A stretch of 64,000 nt of DNA from Fusibacter ferrireducens (GCF_015352425.1 NZ_JADKNH010000005.1:62001-126000); one strand, 5' to 3'; numbered from the stretch's first letter, positions 27,604 through 36,699 are shown. Notes: generated by a model not told the origin, from the sequence alone. Translations and numbers: made by a program.

Positions 27604-29445
27604 TTGAAAAAATTTTCAATTCTAACACTCATTGGTATTATAGTGATGCTACAGTCACTTATGAGTTTTGCTGATCGTGAAGATAACAGCAAAGAAGCAC
27701 TAGAAAATCTCATTCAAGTTGAAATGATACAATATAATGTCCCAGGCATAATGGTCAGTATTGCGTTAGACGGGACATCCAGATTTGAAACGGCAATGGG
27801 CATGTCTGACCTATCGACTCAGGAGAAGATGAGTTTAAAACAGACTGTAGTTCAAACGGGCTCTATTTCCAAGACTTTTACGGCCTATGCACTGGTTGAA
27901 GCCATGAAGCTAAAAGGCGTTCAGGATGAAGATCTGATTGGACCATATTTGTCTAAAGCGGAGATTGAAGCGCATCCGAGCTTTGCAAACCTCACTTTTA
28001 AGAACGTTTTAACACATACCACAGGTCAGGCGAGTGTAAAAGCGGGAACAGCTCTGAATCAACATCCGAGTTTAAATCCCGATGCGATTAAAGTAGTGGG
28101 AACCTTTAGTGATGAAGCAGATCGCTTCATGAAGTCTTATAAATTTGACACCGTGGTCACACCGGATTCTTATTCGGTATATTCGAATGTAAATGCTGTT
28201 TTGGCAGGGATTTTAATTGAATCCCTTACGGATATGTCGTATGAGTCCTATCTTTCAAATATAATTTCAAAACAATTTGGTATGACGGTTTCGGGAAAAA
28301 TGTTAAAACATGAAAAGATTGAAGAGGGCCAATTGATCTCGGGTTATCATGTTTTTGGCGGCGTTAAAACCAAAACAAGAGGATACCAAGCCAGATTGTT
28401 GCCATCAGATGATTTTTTGACAACCATGTCCGATATGAGCCATTTTTTAAATGTGCTCACAGCAGACCGCAATGATGTACTCGTTGAAAAATTCTTATCT
28501 AGACAGATTAGAAACGATGAGTTGAGTTCTGGCAGGAGCTATGGTTTTAGTATCATGAACATAGAAGGACACGAAGTTTATTTTCAAGATGGTGGTATTC
28601 CTGGTGTCAATGCGCGACTTTTAGTGGTGCCCAAAGAAAAATTTGCCATGTTCATCGTCTATAATTCTGACAGTACTGAGTTTCGATCTGAGATGACATC
28701 GAAATTGATCAAGGCTTATTTAGGTCATAAAGCAACAGAGGCTAAAGAGGGCGTTGCTGAAACTGCTCTTAATAAGTATATTGGCGCTTATACGCCGCTA
28801 AATGCGTCTAATGAGACCGCTGAAAAGTTAACTCAGATTATCCATCAAATTCGTGTTATGAACAAGCAAGACGGGTTATATATTGATAAGTCAAAATATG
28901 TGCCCTATGCACAAAATAGCTTTTTTTGCAAAGAGACACAAACCTATGCAACTTTTAAACTGGATGATTTGGGACGTTTAAAATATCTTATTATCAACAA
29001 TAACATTTATAGAAGAACGCCTTTTTATCAGAGCTTAATTGTGGAAATTGTGTTGCTTATATTTACTGCGTTTTTTAATATGCTCAGTCTTTTAGTTTTG
29101 ATTTCAAAGTGGCAGAATCTGAAGATCAACAGAATCCACGATACCCCAAGAATGATTATTTTAATAGATACACTTGTGGCATCTGCTTTAATAGGACTAA
29201 TTCTCTATGCGGGGATGAATTATAATTCATGGGATGTCATATTTAACACGATGACCGTGATTAGCTGGATTAAAATTTTTAGTGTGTTGGGGATAGTGTT
29301 GATAATTCCAAATTGGATTATGATTCAAAGGGGTCGAGCAGATTTTAGATGGACAGGATTGATGATTTTCATCTTTAGAGTACAAAGTATACTCAATATA
29401 TTGTTGTTAACTTGGCTATGGAGATACAATTTGTTGAAATTTTAG
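27604..29445 (+). CDS. Serine hydrolase, class C beta-lactamase/PBP4*-like, membrane-anchored
   Basis: A 613-residue protein with a signal sequence (about 1-23), then a beta-lactamase-related catalytic domain with S87-I-S-K90 as the SxxK active site (QTGSISKTFTAY), YSN (VYSNVNAVLAGI) and a glycine-rich block near DGGIPGVNAR. The last 140 residues contain about four membrane helices, so the enzyme domain is held on the outer face of the membrane. It could be a D-amino-acid or peptidoglycan-stem peptidase or an esterase; there is no reason to call it antibiotic resistance. TTG start after AAGGGGAA. Confidence 0.86.
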   Translation: MKKFSILTLIGIIVMLQSLMSFADREDNSKEALENLIQVEMIQYNVPGIMVSIALDGTSRFETAMGMSDLSTQEKMSLKQTVVQTGSISKTFTAYALVEAMKLKGVQDEDLIGPYLSKAEIEAHPSFANLTFKNVLTHTTGQASVKAGTALNQHPSLNPDAIKVVGTFSDEADRFMKSYKFDTVVTPDSYSVYSNVNAVLAGILIESLTDMSYESYLSNIISKQFGMTVSGKMLKHEKIEEGQLISGYHVFGGVKTKTRGYQARLLPSDDFLTTMSDMSHFLNVLTADRNDVLVEKFLSRQIRNDELSSGRSYGFSIMNIEGHEVYFQDGGIPGVNARLLVVPKEKFAMFIVYNSDSTEFRSEMTSKLIKAYLGHKATEAKEGVAETALNKYIGAYTPLNASNETAEKLTQIIHQIRVMNKQDGLYIDKSKYVPYAQNSFFCKETQTYATFKLDDLGRLKYLIINNNIYRRTPFYQSLIVEIVLLIFTAFFNMLSLLVLISKWQNLKINRIHDTPRMIILIDTLVASALIGLILYAGMNYNSWDVIFNTMTVISWIKIFSVLGIVLIIPNWIMIQRGRADFRWTGLMIFIFRVQSILNILLLTWLWRYNLLKF

Positions 29446-29448
29446 TGC

Positions 29449-29516
29449 TGTTGATAACCTAAGTGGAAAAGCATGAAACTGTGGATAACCTGTGAGTAAG
29501 TGACCCTTTATCCACA
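29449..29516. promoter_or_regulatory. Cluster of DnaA-box-like sites
   Basis: There are two perfect 9-mers, TGTGGATAA (29480-29488) and TTATCCACA (29508-29516), in opposite orientation, plus a one-mismatch copy TGTTGATAA at 29449-29457, all in a 110-bp gap. TTATCCACA is the consensus DnaA box. The inverted pair could also form a 9-bp hairpin, but no T run follows on either strand. Confidence 0.6.
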
Positions 29517-29555
29517 AAACATTCCAAAAAGTTATGAAAAAGAGGAGGATTCTGT

Positions 29556-30296
29556 GTGAATAAAGTCTTAAAGAGATTGTTAATAATTATGATTGTAGGC
29601 CTGGTTATTTTAGGATCGGGATTTTATATATGGACATTTTTTGTTTATAGTCCTATGCCCTCGGCATTGGATGATATGGTGAGCAATAGTGAGGTAAAGG
29701 TACTCAGTGGCGAAAATATTGTTTTTTTCCCAACAGGTGAAGTCAAGCCCGTCGGTATAATATTTTATCCAGGAGGCAAAGTCGCGCCAGAAGCATATGC
29801 CCCTCTCCTGATGCAACTTGCAAGGAATGGTTATGAAGTGATCGAAGTCAAGATGCCCTTAAATTTGGCAATTTTTGATATGAATGCGGCCAATAAGATT
29901 CTAAAGGATAGAACGGATAAAGATTGGATTATAGCAGGACATTCCCTTGGGGGTGCCATGGCGGCAAGCTTTGTAAAGCATTATCCGAATTCACGTCTTA
30001 AGGGGTTGATGCTCTGGGCTTCTTATCCAGGAGGAGAAAAGTATTCTTTAAAGGAGAGTTCAATACCAGTGGCATCTATCTATGGCACTAAAGATATGGG
30101 GATTGATAAAATTCTCGAAAATAAAGTTTATCTCCCTGAAAGCACAAAATACTATGAGATAGAGGGTGGTAATCACGCTCAGTTTGGGGACTATGGCCCT
30201 CAAAAGGGAGATCAGGTTCCCGACATCGATATGGAGACTCAACAAGAAGCCATTATCCGCGCAAGTGTGGATTTTTTAAATCAAATCTCAGAATAA
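29556..30296 (+). CDS. Alpha/beta hydrolase, membrane-anchored
   Basis: A 246-residue protein with an N-terminal membrane helix (about 9-31) and an alpha/beta hydrolase fold. The nucleophile elbow is GHSLGG (WIIAGHSLGGAMAASF), an oxyanion-type strand is IIFYPGGKVAPEAY, an acidic residue lies in SIYGTKDMGID, and the catalytic His is in EGGNHAQFGDYG. The substrate is unknown. The GTG start at 29556 follows AGAGGAGG. It probably acts on the outer face of the membrane. Confidence 0.86.
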   Translation: MNKVLKRLLIIMIVGLVILGSGFYIWTFFVYSPMPSALDDMVSNSEVKVLSGENIVFFPTGEVKPVGIIFYPGGKVAPEAYAPLLMQLARNGYEVIEVKMPLNLAIFDMNAANKILKDRTDKDWIIAGHSLGGAMAASFVKHYPNSRLKGLMLWASYPGGEKYSLKESSIPVASIYGTKDMGIDKILENKVYLPESTKYYEIEGGNHAQFGDYGPQKGDQVPDIDMETQQEAIIRASVDFLNQISE

Positions 30297-30335
30297 CAGC
30301 GTATGCAGATCGAGTACATCAATAACCTGGTTGAA

Positions 30336-30387
30336 GCGTATGAACAGAGCGTATGAATGGAATATATGAACAGAGTATATGAACCGA
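30336..30387. repeat. Four tandem 13-bp repeats
   Basis: Units GCGTATGAACAGA, GCGTATGAATGGA, ATATATGAACAGA and GTATATGAACCGA run without gaps at an exact 13-bp period. A related but decayed unit may start at 30299. The array lies between the alpha/beta hydrolase gene and the lysA terminator. Confidence 0.8.
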
Positions 30388-30396
30388 TAGAATATA

Positions 30397-30467
30397 AAAA
30401 CCCCTTTGAATCCTATTTTAGACAGCTTGTTTTGCAAGTCTTTTAAAAATAGGTTCCTAGGGGTTTT
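30397..30467 (-). terminator. Long terminator hairpin after lysA (probably bidirectional)
   Basis: AAAACCCCT pairs with AGGGGTTTT at the base, with further pairing of CCTATTTTA with TAAAAATAGG inside. A T run follows on the minus strand. It lies between convergent genes. Confidence 0.8.
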
Positions 30468-30530
30468 GTCGTTATTTATACATATTGGTTTTATCCGTAA
30501 AGATGTCGTTTTATAACTGAAATCGCTTTA

Positions 30531-31835
30531 TTATTTGAGGTGCGGTGGCACGACATCGTGTTTTATGAGATCTGCATAGGTTTCTCTTTCGACGATCTCG
30601 TATGCCTTTTCGCCGGAAACGAGAACAACCGCAGGAATCACATGCTTATTATAGTGTGATGCCATTGAGTAATTATAAGCGCCTGTGCTGAAAACAGCCA
30701 CAACGTCGCCGGCAACGGCTTTGGGGAGAGGTAAATGTTCCACGAGAAGATCGCCTGATTCACAACACTTTCCGCAAAGAGTCACCTCGCCAGCGGTCTC
30801 TTCAAGAGGTCTATTGGCAAGCAATGCCGAATATTTCGCTTGGTAGAGTGCAGGCCTTATGTTATCTGTCATGCCGCCGTCCACAGCAACGTACGTTTTA
30901 AGATCCTTGATTTCCTTAACAGCGCCGATGGTGTAAAGTGTTGTCCCTGCTTCTCCAACAATAAAGCGCCCAGGTTCAATACATATTCTAGGTCGAACTA
31001 AGTGATTGGCCTCACAATATTGATCGATGGTGTCTACAATGGCATCGGTGAAATAGCCAATGGTTTGTGGCGTACACGTATCCGTATATTTGATGCCGAA
31101 GCCGCCGCCAGTGTTAAGCTCGGTGATGTCGTAATTGTAAGTGGTTTTGACGCGCTTGATGAGATCAAGTGCGATTTGAGTTGCCATCACATGTGAGTTG
31201 TGATCAAAGATCTGTGAGCCCACGTGAAAATGAAAGCCTAAGAAGTTTAAAAAAGGTGCTTTGATGGCGTCTTCAATGGCAGGCATAATGACAAAATCAT
31301 CTAGGGAAATACCAAATTTAGAATCTTTTTTGCCTGTAGCAATGTAATCGTGTGTTGAACTGCTGACGCCTGGTGTGATTCGAAAGAGTATGTTCATCTG
31401 CGTTTGATGCTGCTCTGCAATTGAAGCTAAAATTTCGAGCTCGGTGGTGTTGTCCACCACAATTCGCCCTACCTTGTTGACAACTGCCATCTCAAGTTCT
31501 TCCTTAGACTTGTTATTGCCGTGAAAAATAACCCGTTCCATAGGAAATTGGGCGTTGAGTGCTGTGAACAGTTCTCCGCCAGAGACGACATCCATATAAA
31601 AACCCTCTTGTGCTACAAGTTTGACGAAAGCTGTGGTCAAAAATGCCTTGCTGGCATATGCGGCAATAGTATTGGGATGTCTTTCGAGAAACTGCGTTCT
31701 AATTTCTCGAAATTTTTCGCGAATAGTGGTTTCAGAAAGCACATATAAAGGGGTTTTATAAGTTTTGGCAAGTGTCAGTGCATTGCATCCCTCAATGAAC
31801 AGTTGTTGGTCCTTAATAGTAATATGTTGATGCAT
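30531..31835 (-). CDS. lysA: Diaminopimelate decarboxylase
   Basis: A 434-residue PLP enzyme that makes lysine from meso-diaminopimelate. The PLP lysine lies in AAYASKAF, with FHGNNKS, FHFHVGSQI, LNTGGGFGIKY, EPGRFIVGEAG, CGKCCESGDLL and FSTGAYNYSMASHYN in family order. The ATG at 31835 follows GGAGG; a few upstream in-frame codons lack such a site. The only promoter I see in front of it is of the sigma-54 type, next to a divergent sigma-54 activator gene, which is unusual for a lysine biosynthesis gene. Confidence 0.96.
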   Translation of the reverse strand: MHQHITIKDQQLFIEGCNALTLAKTYKTPLYVLSETTIREKFREIRTQFLERHPNTIAAYASKAFLTTAFVKLVAQEGFYMDVVSGGELFTALNAQFPMERVIFHGNNKSKEELEMAVVNKVGRIVVDNTTELEILASIAEQHQTQMNILFRITPGVSSSTHDYIATGKKDSKFGISLDDFVIMPAIEDAIKAPFLNFLGFHFHVGSQIFDHNSHVMATQIALDLIKRVKTTYNYDITELNTGGGFGIKYTDTCTPQTIGYFTDAIVDTIDQYCEANHLVRPRICIEPGRFIVGEAGTTLYTIGAVKEIKDLKTYVAVDGGMTDNIRPALYQAKYSALLANRPLEETAGEVTLCGKCCESGDLLVEHLPLPKAVAGDVVAVFSTGAYNYSMASHYNKHVIPAVVLVSGEKAYEIVERETYADLIKHDVVPPHLK

Positions 31836-31917
31836 ATTTTCCTCCAAATTTAAGACTTATATAGAGTGTAGAATCTAATAAATATAGAAACGATTTATAG
31901 AATTTGAGTTATATAAA

Positions 31918-31933
31918 TGCAAGATATATGCCA
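31918..31933 (-). promoter_or_regulatory. Sigma-54 (-24/-12) promoter of lysA
   Basis: On the minus strand TGGCATATATCTTGCA has GG and GC exactly 10 nt apart and matches the consensus TGGCAC-N5-TTGCW except at one position. It lies 83 nt upstream of the lysA start codon. The -12/-24 spacing and the neighbouring activator gene make a chance match unlikely. Confidence 0.8.
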
Positions 31934-31967
31934 AAGTGAAGATAATGGATCATTTTATGCAAAAAGG

Positions 31968-31996
31968 TTGAATGCATTAAAAGGATTCAATATAAT
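31968..31996 (+). promoter_or_regulatory. Sigma-A promoter of the enhancer-binding regulator gene
   Basis: TTGAAT (31968-31973), an exact 17-nt spacer and TATAAT (31991-31996) lie 37 nt before the regulator's ATG. The -35 hexamer also forms an inverted repeat with ATTCAA (31985-31990), a possible autoregulatory or enhancer site. Confidence 0.8.
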
Positions 31997-32032
31997 GTAA
32001 TCAATAGAAGTGTCCGAGAAAGAGGAAATTAT

Positions 32033-33892
32033 ATGAAACAAAATTTGACCATTAGAATATTAGATGAGATCGACGAAGGTATTATCTACTTAAATGCAGA
32101 GAAAGAGATCGTTTTTTTTAATGAAAAGGCAAAAGAGATCACTGGAATTTCGTTGAAAAGCGAACGACACCACGCTTCTGGCAAATTGGAGAAGGGTGAT
32201 ATTGTCATACTGATGACGAATCGTTTTGGTATGGATGATGGACCGCTCACAAGAGAGGCTTTGAAAAAAATAGGATGTGAAATTCCAGAGCTCAATCAAA
32301 GAGAAGCTTTAATTGCAGTGGGCGTTTATGAGCAGCCGCAGATAAATGGCATTCATAAAATATGGTCTCAGTCCGAATTGCTGGACTTATTAGAATTAAA
32401 AGTCAAATTTCTCGGAAACCAGATTCATTGTAAAATCGATCAAGTTGAAACGACGATGAGTATTCAAATCAATTCAGATGTCTTCGAACAAAAATATGCA
32501 AAAGCATACGGACATATGGTTGTTGTCAATGGGGAGACCGGACAAATTAAGTTTTTCCAAGGCAAGGGGTACACCATTAGAAGAGAAAGTATTTTAGAAA
32601 TATTAGAAGGGGGTACTTTTAGATCCAAAGGCAACCGAGAGAAAGGGATTGAAGTTGAAGGCATGCTTTTATCTAGGCTCTTTGAATCAGAACAACTCTT
32701 TCAAGCACTGGAGCATATAGACGAAGACAATGGTTTGGAGTCGAGATCGTTCTTTTTAGATGTCAATCATAGACCGATGAATTGCCAGTTGACGCCATTT
32801 TTTAAAGAGACAGCTCTGGAGGGCATTCTTATTAGACTCAGTGATTTATCTGAAATGAGTGCGCTTTTAACCGAGCGCAATGAGCTTCTAAAAAGCATTG
32901 AAGCTCTAAAGGCGCAATCCAACCTGTCTACAGATCAGGAAGCCCTTGAAAAATTCAGCGACTTTATTGGCAATAGCAGTAATATTCGAAGTGTGAAGTA
33001 TTTGGCAAATAGGGCAACTGAAATCAAGTCCAATATATTGATTACAGGAGAGAGTGGCACTGGAAAAACTTACTTAGCGCGTTTGATCCACGAGCACAGT
33101 CATTTGAAAGGTGATTTCGTAGAGGTAAATTGTGCTGCAATTCCTCAGAGCTTATTTGAAAGTGAGCTGTTTGGTTACGAGAGCGGCGCTTTTACAGGCG
33201 CAGATCGGAGAGGCAAAAAAGGATACTTTGAAATGGCAGACCAAGGGACTCTGTTTTTAGATGAGATCGGCGAAATTCCACTTGAAATACAGGTTAAGCT
33301 TTTGCAAGTTTTACAGAGTAAACGGTTTTATAAGGTGGGTTCAAGTGTACCTTCAACGGCAAGTGTCCGGGTGATTACTGCCACAAATCGTTCTCTATAC
33401 GAAGCAGTACAGGAGGGGCGATTTAGAGAAGATCTCTATTACAGGATCAATGTTTTTCCAATTCATGTCCCTTCGCTGGCAGAGCGTCGTGAAGACCTCT
33501 ATCTGATTATTAATGATCTGATGAAAAAGATTAGCGAGAGATTAGACATCAAAGAAAAGCCACTGTCAGGAGAAGCTTTCAGCCGCTTGTTAAATCATCC
33601 TTGGAAAGGTAACATCCGTGAACTGGAGAATGTGCTTGAAAGAGCACTTGCAATCAGCAAGACGAATATCATTTATCCTGAGCACATTAGTATGTTGACA
33701 CATGAAACCAGAAATGCTGAGGAAGAACTCAACTTGAAATTGCGTTTGGAAGCCTTTGAAAGTCAAATTATCCGAGAGACAATTCAACATGCTGGCAGCA
33801 ACCGTGAAGCGATGAGACAACTTGGATTATCCAAGTCCACATTCTATGATAAACTCAAAAAATATCATTTGGAATCTGAATTCGAAAGTTGA
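32033..33892 (+). CDS. Sigma-54-dependent enhancer-binding transcriptional activator, PAS sensor
   Basis: A 619-residue NtrC-type activator. It begins with a PAS domain (about 1-60), then a region of about 230 residues including a second PAS-like part, a short coiled coil, and the AAA+ domain with Walker A GESGTGKT, the sigma-54 contact loop ESGAFTGADRRGKKG, Walker B GTLFLDEIGE and the arginine region VITATNRSL...FREDLYYRINVFP. A C-terminal Fis-type helix-turn-helix (REAMRQLGLSKSTFYDKLKKY) ends it. It is divergent from lysA, which carries a matching sigma-54 promoter, so lysA is the likely target. Confidence 0.94.
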   Translation: MKQNLTIRILDEIDEGIIYLNAEKEIVFFNEKAKEITGISLKSERHHASGKLEKGDIVILMTNRFGMDDGPLTREALKKIGCEIPELNQREALIAVGVYEQPQINGIHKIWSQSELLDLLELKVKFLGNQIHCKIDQVETTMSIQINSDVFEQKYAKAYGHMVVVNGETGQIKFFQGKGYTIRRESILEILEGGTFRSKGNREKGIEVEGMLLSRLFESEQLFQALEHIDEDNGLESRSFFLDVNHRPMNCQLTPFFKETALEGILIRLSDLSEMSALLTERNELLKSIEALKAQSNLSTDQEALEKFSDFIGNSSNIRSVKYLANRATEIKSNILITGESGTGKTYLARLIHEHSHLKGDFVEVNCAAIPQSLFESELFGYESGAFTGADRRGKKGYFEMADQGTLFLDEIGEIPLEIQVKLLQVLQSKRFYKVGSSVPSTASVRVITATNRSLYEAVQEGRFREDLYYRINVFPIHVPSLAERREDLYLIINDLMKKISERLDIKEKPLSGEAFSRLLNHPWKGNIRELENVLERALAISKTNIIYPEHISMLTHETRNAEEELNLKLRLEAFESQIIRETIQHAGSNREAMRQLGLSKSTFYDKLKKYHLESEFES

Positions 33893-34371
33893 TCCAGCAA
33901 CTTTTCAGCAAGTCTTTTTTTAATGGAAGCCTCAAGAGTCAACGCGACGATTTGAGCGATCAAAGTCTCATCTGAATCGATCTCGTTGCCAATATAATCT
34001 GCTTTAAGAGCTGATAAAATGGCCTCTTCGGTACTTATAAAATGATTATAGGGTTCGGCTTCTATTTGATTCAGCGCTTTGATAAGCGATTTCGTATCTT
34101 GAAGAGAGAGAACTTGTTTAAACGCATAAACCATTATAAGATCCATAATGGCTTCTTTGGCATATTTCTTCTTTACGGGTGATGGGACAACGTTTGCTTT
34201 GACATAATTATTGATCATGGTTTTAGTGAAGATGGGCTCTTGATCTGTGCGCTTATTTGCGCCCAGTTTTGTTTCGAAAAAATCAAGTACCTGGTCCATA
34301 TAGAGTTGAATTTCAGGAATATCATCGCTTTTAACAGTGTTAAAATTTATAAAATCAGAAGGGATTTGCAT
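33865..34371 (-). CDS. DUF1836 domain protein, probable DNA-binding
   Basis: A 168-residue protein matching the DUF1836 type, a small helix-turn-helix family of Firmicutes related in fold to MerR-like DNA-binding domains. The visible signature is FTKTMINNYVKANVVPSPVKKKYAKEAI, followed by an all-helical tail. Function is unknown. Its 3' end overlaps the end of the convergent sigma-54 activator gene by 28 bases. Confidence 0.8.
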   Translation of the reverse strand: MQIPSDFINFNTVKSDDIPEIQLYMDQVLDFFETKLGANKRTDQEPIFTKTMINNYVKANVVPSPVKKKYAKEAIMDLIMVYAFKQVLSLQDTKSLIKALNQIEAEPYNHFISTEEAILSALKADYIGNEIDSDETLIAQIVALTLEASIKKRLAEKLLDQLSNSDSK

Positions 34372-34604
34372 GGGTTCACCTCATTACCTCATATTTTAAC
34401 AATATTATAACATAAAAAAGTCTTGAAATATAGAATACAACGTGATAGTATATCAATATAATACAACATAGTAATGAATACTATATTAAAAATTATCTGC
34501 CATGAAGGCATGTTTCTACTTTCTACTTTCTGGTTTGAGGTAGCTAAGTAATGAATGTTATAAATCAGTAAGTGATAAAATATGAATTTATTAAGGAGGC
34601 TTGT

Positions 34605-35258
34605 ATGAGAGAACCTATTAATACATTGACTCATCTTGTGGGCATTATTTTGTCCTTTGTGGGTTTGGTCGTGATGATTGTCAACGCTGTGATGAAACAC
34701 AATGTTGTCTATCTTATTGGAGGCATCGTATTCGGACTGAGCATGATTGCGCTTTACAGTGCTTCTACGATATATCATGGATTTAATGGCAAGAAAGAAA
34801 TTATATTAAGACTGCGTAAGTTAGATCATGCCATGATTTTTGTGCTTATAGCTGGGACTTATACGCCCATTTGTTTAACGGTCCTTAAGGGTACTCTTGG
34901 CAATGTGCTTCTAATAGCAGTTTGGGCACTTGCAATCGTTGGCATTGTCATGAAAGTGTTGTTCATCCACATGCCAAGGTGGTTATCTGCAGGGATGTAT
35001 CTCTTTCTTGGGTGGCTCAGCATCATCTTTATCTATCCGCTGTTCAAAGCACTGCCCTTTAACGGCTTTTTATGGTTAGTTTTAGGCGGGATATTCTATA
35101 CAATTGGCTCTATCTTCTATGCGACGAAGTCTGAAAAGATCAAGATTGGCAAATTTGGTTTCCATGAAATCTTCCATCTCTTTATTTTAGCAGGTACTTT
35201 TGCACATTTTGTTCTGGTGAATAACTATATTATGATTGATATGCCGAAGCCTTTCTAG
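34605..35258 (+). CDS. Hemolysin III / TrhA (YqfA) family membrane protein
   Basis: A 217-residue protein with seven predicted membrane helices, of the hemolysin III/PAQR-like family. Signature parts are REPINTLTHLVGII at the N-terminus, SASTIYHGF, LRKLDHAMIFVLIAGTYTPIC and HEIFHLFILAGTFAHFVLV, with conserved His residues that may bind zinc. The hemolysin name is historical. AAGGAGG precedes the ATG. Confidence 0.92.
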   Translation: MREPINTLTHLVGIILSFVGLVVMIVNAVMKHNVVYLIGGIVFGLSMIALYSASTIYHGFNGKKEIILRLRKLDHAMIFVLIAGTYTPICLTVLKGTLGNVLLIAVWALAIVGIVMKVLFIHMPRWLSAGMYLFLGWLSIIFIYPLFKALPFNGFLWLVLGGIFYTIGSIFYATKSEKIKIGKFGFHEIFHLFILAGTFAHFVLVNNYIMIDMPKPF

Positions 35259-35290
35259 TTGATGTTTGCGTTAGGAAAAACAGTGCAATC

Positions 35291-35348
35291 AAAAAGAGAC
35301 CTCTTTGAAAAGCATTTTAGTGAATGCCATTCTGAGGTCTTTTCTTTT
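35291..35348 (+). terminator. Terminator between trhA-like and AI-2E-type genes
   Basis: AAAAGAGACCTC pairs with GAGGTCTTTTCTTTT around an inner AGCATT/AATGC stem. The genes converge here, so it may work for both. Confidence 0.78.
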
Positions 35349-35349
35349 G

Positions 35350-35388
35350 TATATAGACTCTGTATATAGGCTCTGCATATAGACTCGC
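35350..35388. repeat. Three tandem 13-bp repeats
   Basis: TATATAGACTCTG, TATATAGGCTCTG and CATATAGACTCGC are contiguous at a 13-bp period. The period is the same as in the array at 30336-30387, and both lie next to a terminator. Confidence 0.75.
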
Positions 35389-35420
35389 TGAAGTTTAACG
35401 AATTCAATAAGGGTACAACA

Positions 35421-36518
35421 TTATATTTCAACTTTTTGAGGCAGCTTTTGTTGTGCTTCGCGTTTTTCAATAAACTTTACAATGAGAATTTTGGCAATGG
35501 CGCCCAATGGGATCGCCAGTAAAATACCGAGAAGGCCTCCAAAACCGCCACCAATTGAGATGGATAGAATAATCCAAATGGGCTTTAGACCAATGTAATT
35601 GCCCATGACTTTAGGACCGACAATCGAACCGTCTATCTGCTGTAAAATGACGATGAAGACAGCAACCCAAAGTGCTTTTATAGGATCGTACATAAAAGTG
35701 GTGAGTATGGCTGGCACAGCGCCGATAAAGGGACCGAAATATGGAATGACATTGGTGAGGCAAATGATAAAGCCCAAAACAACAGCGTATTTTACGCCCA
35801 TAATGCTTAAACCAATAAAAGCTAAAAGACCTATGATGAAAGCTTCCACAATAAGCCCTGTTAAAAAGTGTGAAAAAACATTGTTGACATCCCCTAGAAA
35901 ATTAAAGAAAGATGAGGCCTTTTTCTTAGGGATGAAGGCATGGATCAGTTGTGTCAAACTTTTTTTAAGTGAATCTTTATCTGCCAGCATATAAATGGAA
36001 ATAATGATTCCTAGAATAATGTTGAAAAACACAAGCGCAAATCCGACGAGTCCATCAATGATGTTCGTGAGTAATAGGTTGCTGAATTTAGATAAAAGTT
36101 CTGCACCTTTACTGAGATTATCGTAGATGATGCTGCCGTAGGCCCCAAAGTCATAGGCTTGAAGTTGCGCTGGAATCTGTTCGCCCCATTTTGAGATATC
36201 TGAGATCAACTTTGAACCGTTATCATAAATCTTTGGAACTAAGCTCACAGAGAAAAGCGTCAAAATCACAAGGAGCGCTAAATAAGTTATCAAAATGGCA
36301 TACATGCGCTTAATTTTAAATCTTTTCTCCAACTTGGAGATGGGTTGATTTAATATATAGGCAATTGCAAAACCGATGAAAAAAGGTGTGAGCACATTTA
36401 ATAATTTAGAAAAGATAGACATGACACCAGATCGGTCCATAATGAGCCAAACCGTTAAAAAGGCAGCGATACATACCACAACCACATATTCGATGAATTT
36501 ACGTTTTTCCTTTAACAT
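35421..36518 (-). CDS. AI-2E family transporter
   Basis: A 365-residue protein with about eight membrane helices of the AI-2 exporter (TqsA/YdiK) superfamily. Characteristic parts are AYILNQPISKLEKRF, LTNVIPYFGPFIGAVPAIL and QQIDGSIVGPKVMGNYIGLKPIWIILSI. Despite the family name, many members do other jobs, such as sodium/proton transport, so AI-2 export is not implied even though an Lsr locus lies 6 kb away. The ATG at 36518 is behind AAAGGGGA. Confidence 0.9.
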   Translation of the reverse strand: MLKEKRKFIEYVVVVCIAAFLTVWLIMDRSGVMSIFSKLLNVLTPFFIGFAIAYILNQPISKLEKRFKIKRMYAILITYLALLVILTLFSVSLVPKIYDNGSKLISDISKWGEQIPAQLQAYDFGAYGSIIYDNLSKGAELLSKFSNLLLTNIIDGLVGFALVFFNIILGIIISIYMLADKDSLKKSLTQLIHAFIPKKKASSFFNFLGDVNNVFSHFLTGLIVEAFIIGLLAFIGLSIMGVKYAVVLGFIICLTNVIPYFGPFIGAVPAILTTFMYDPIKALWVAVFIVILQQIDGSIVGPKVMGNYIGLKPIWIILSISIGGGFGGLLGILLAIPLGAIAKILIVKFIEKREAQQKLPQKVEI

Positions 36519-36699
36519 AGCAATCCCCTTTGTTAAATTTAAGTAACTCATTTCATATTACACTATTTATATTAAAACCGGGTTAAAAATCGTGTGAAAC
36601 CTAAAAAAAATCATTCCAAATAGGGTATAATAGGATCAATACTTTTTCGAATGGACACAGCGTATCCCGAAGTGTATTCTAGGGTAGAATTGGAGTTGT

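Noticed and set aside
29480-29516. Inverted TTATCCACA pair read as a terminator
   Set aside because: No T run follows on either strand, and both arms are perfect DnaA boxes.
30336-30387. Short repeats as a CRISPR array
   Set aside because: The 13-bp units are contiguous without spacers, and no cas genes are present; the Cas4-like domain belongs to a helicase.
31836-32032. Lysine riboswitch in front of lysA
   Set aside because: The leader is only about 70 nt from the sigma-54 promoter and lacks the size and conserved junction of an L box.
35421-36518. AI-2 exporter paired with the Lsr locus
   Set aside because: The family name does not establish substrate, the gene is 6 kb away, and it is not in the same operon.
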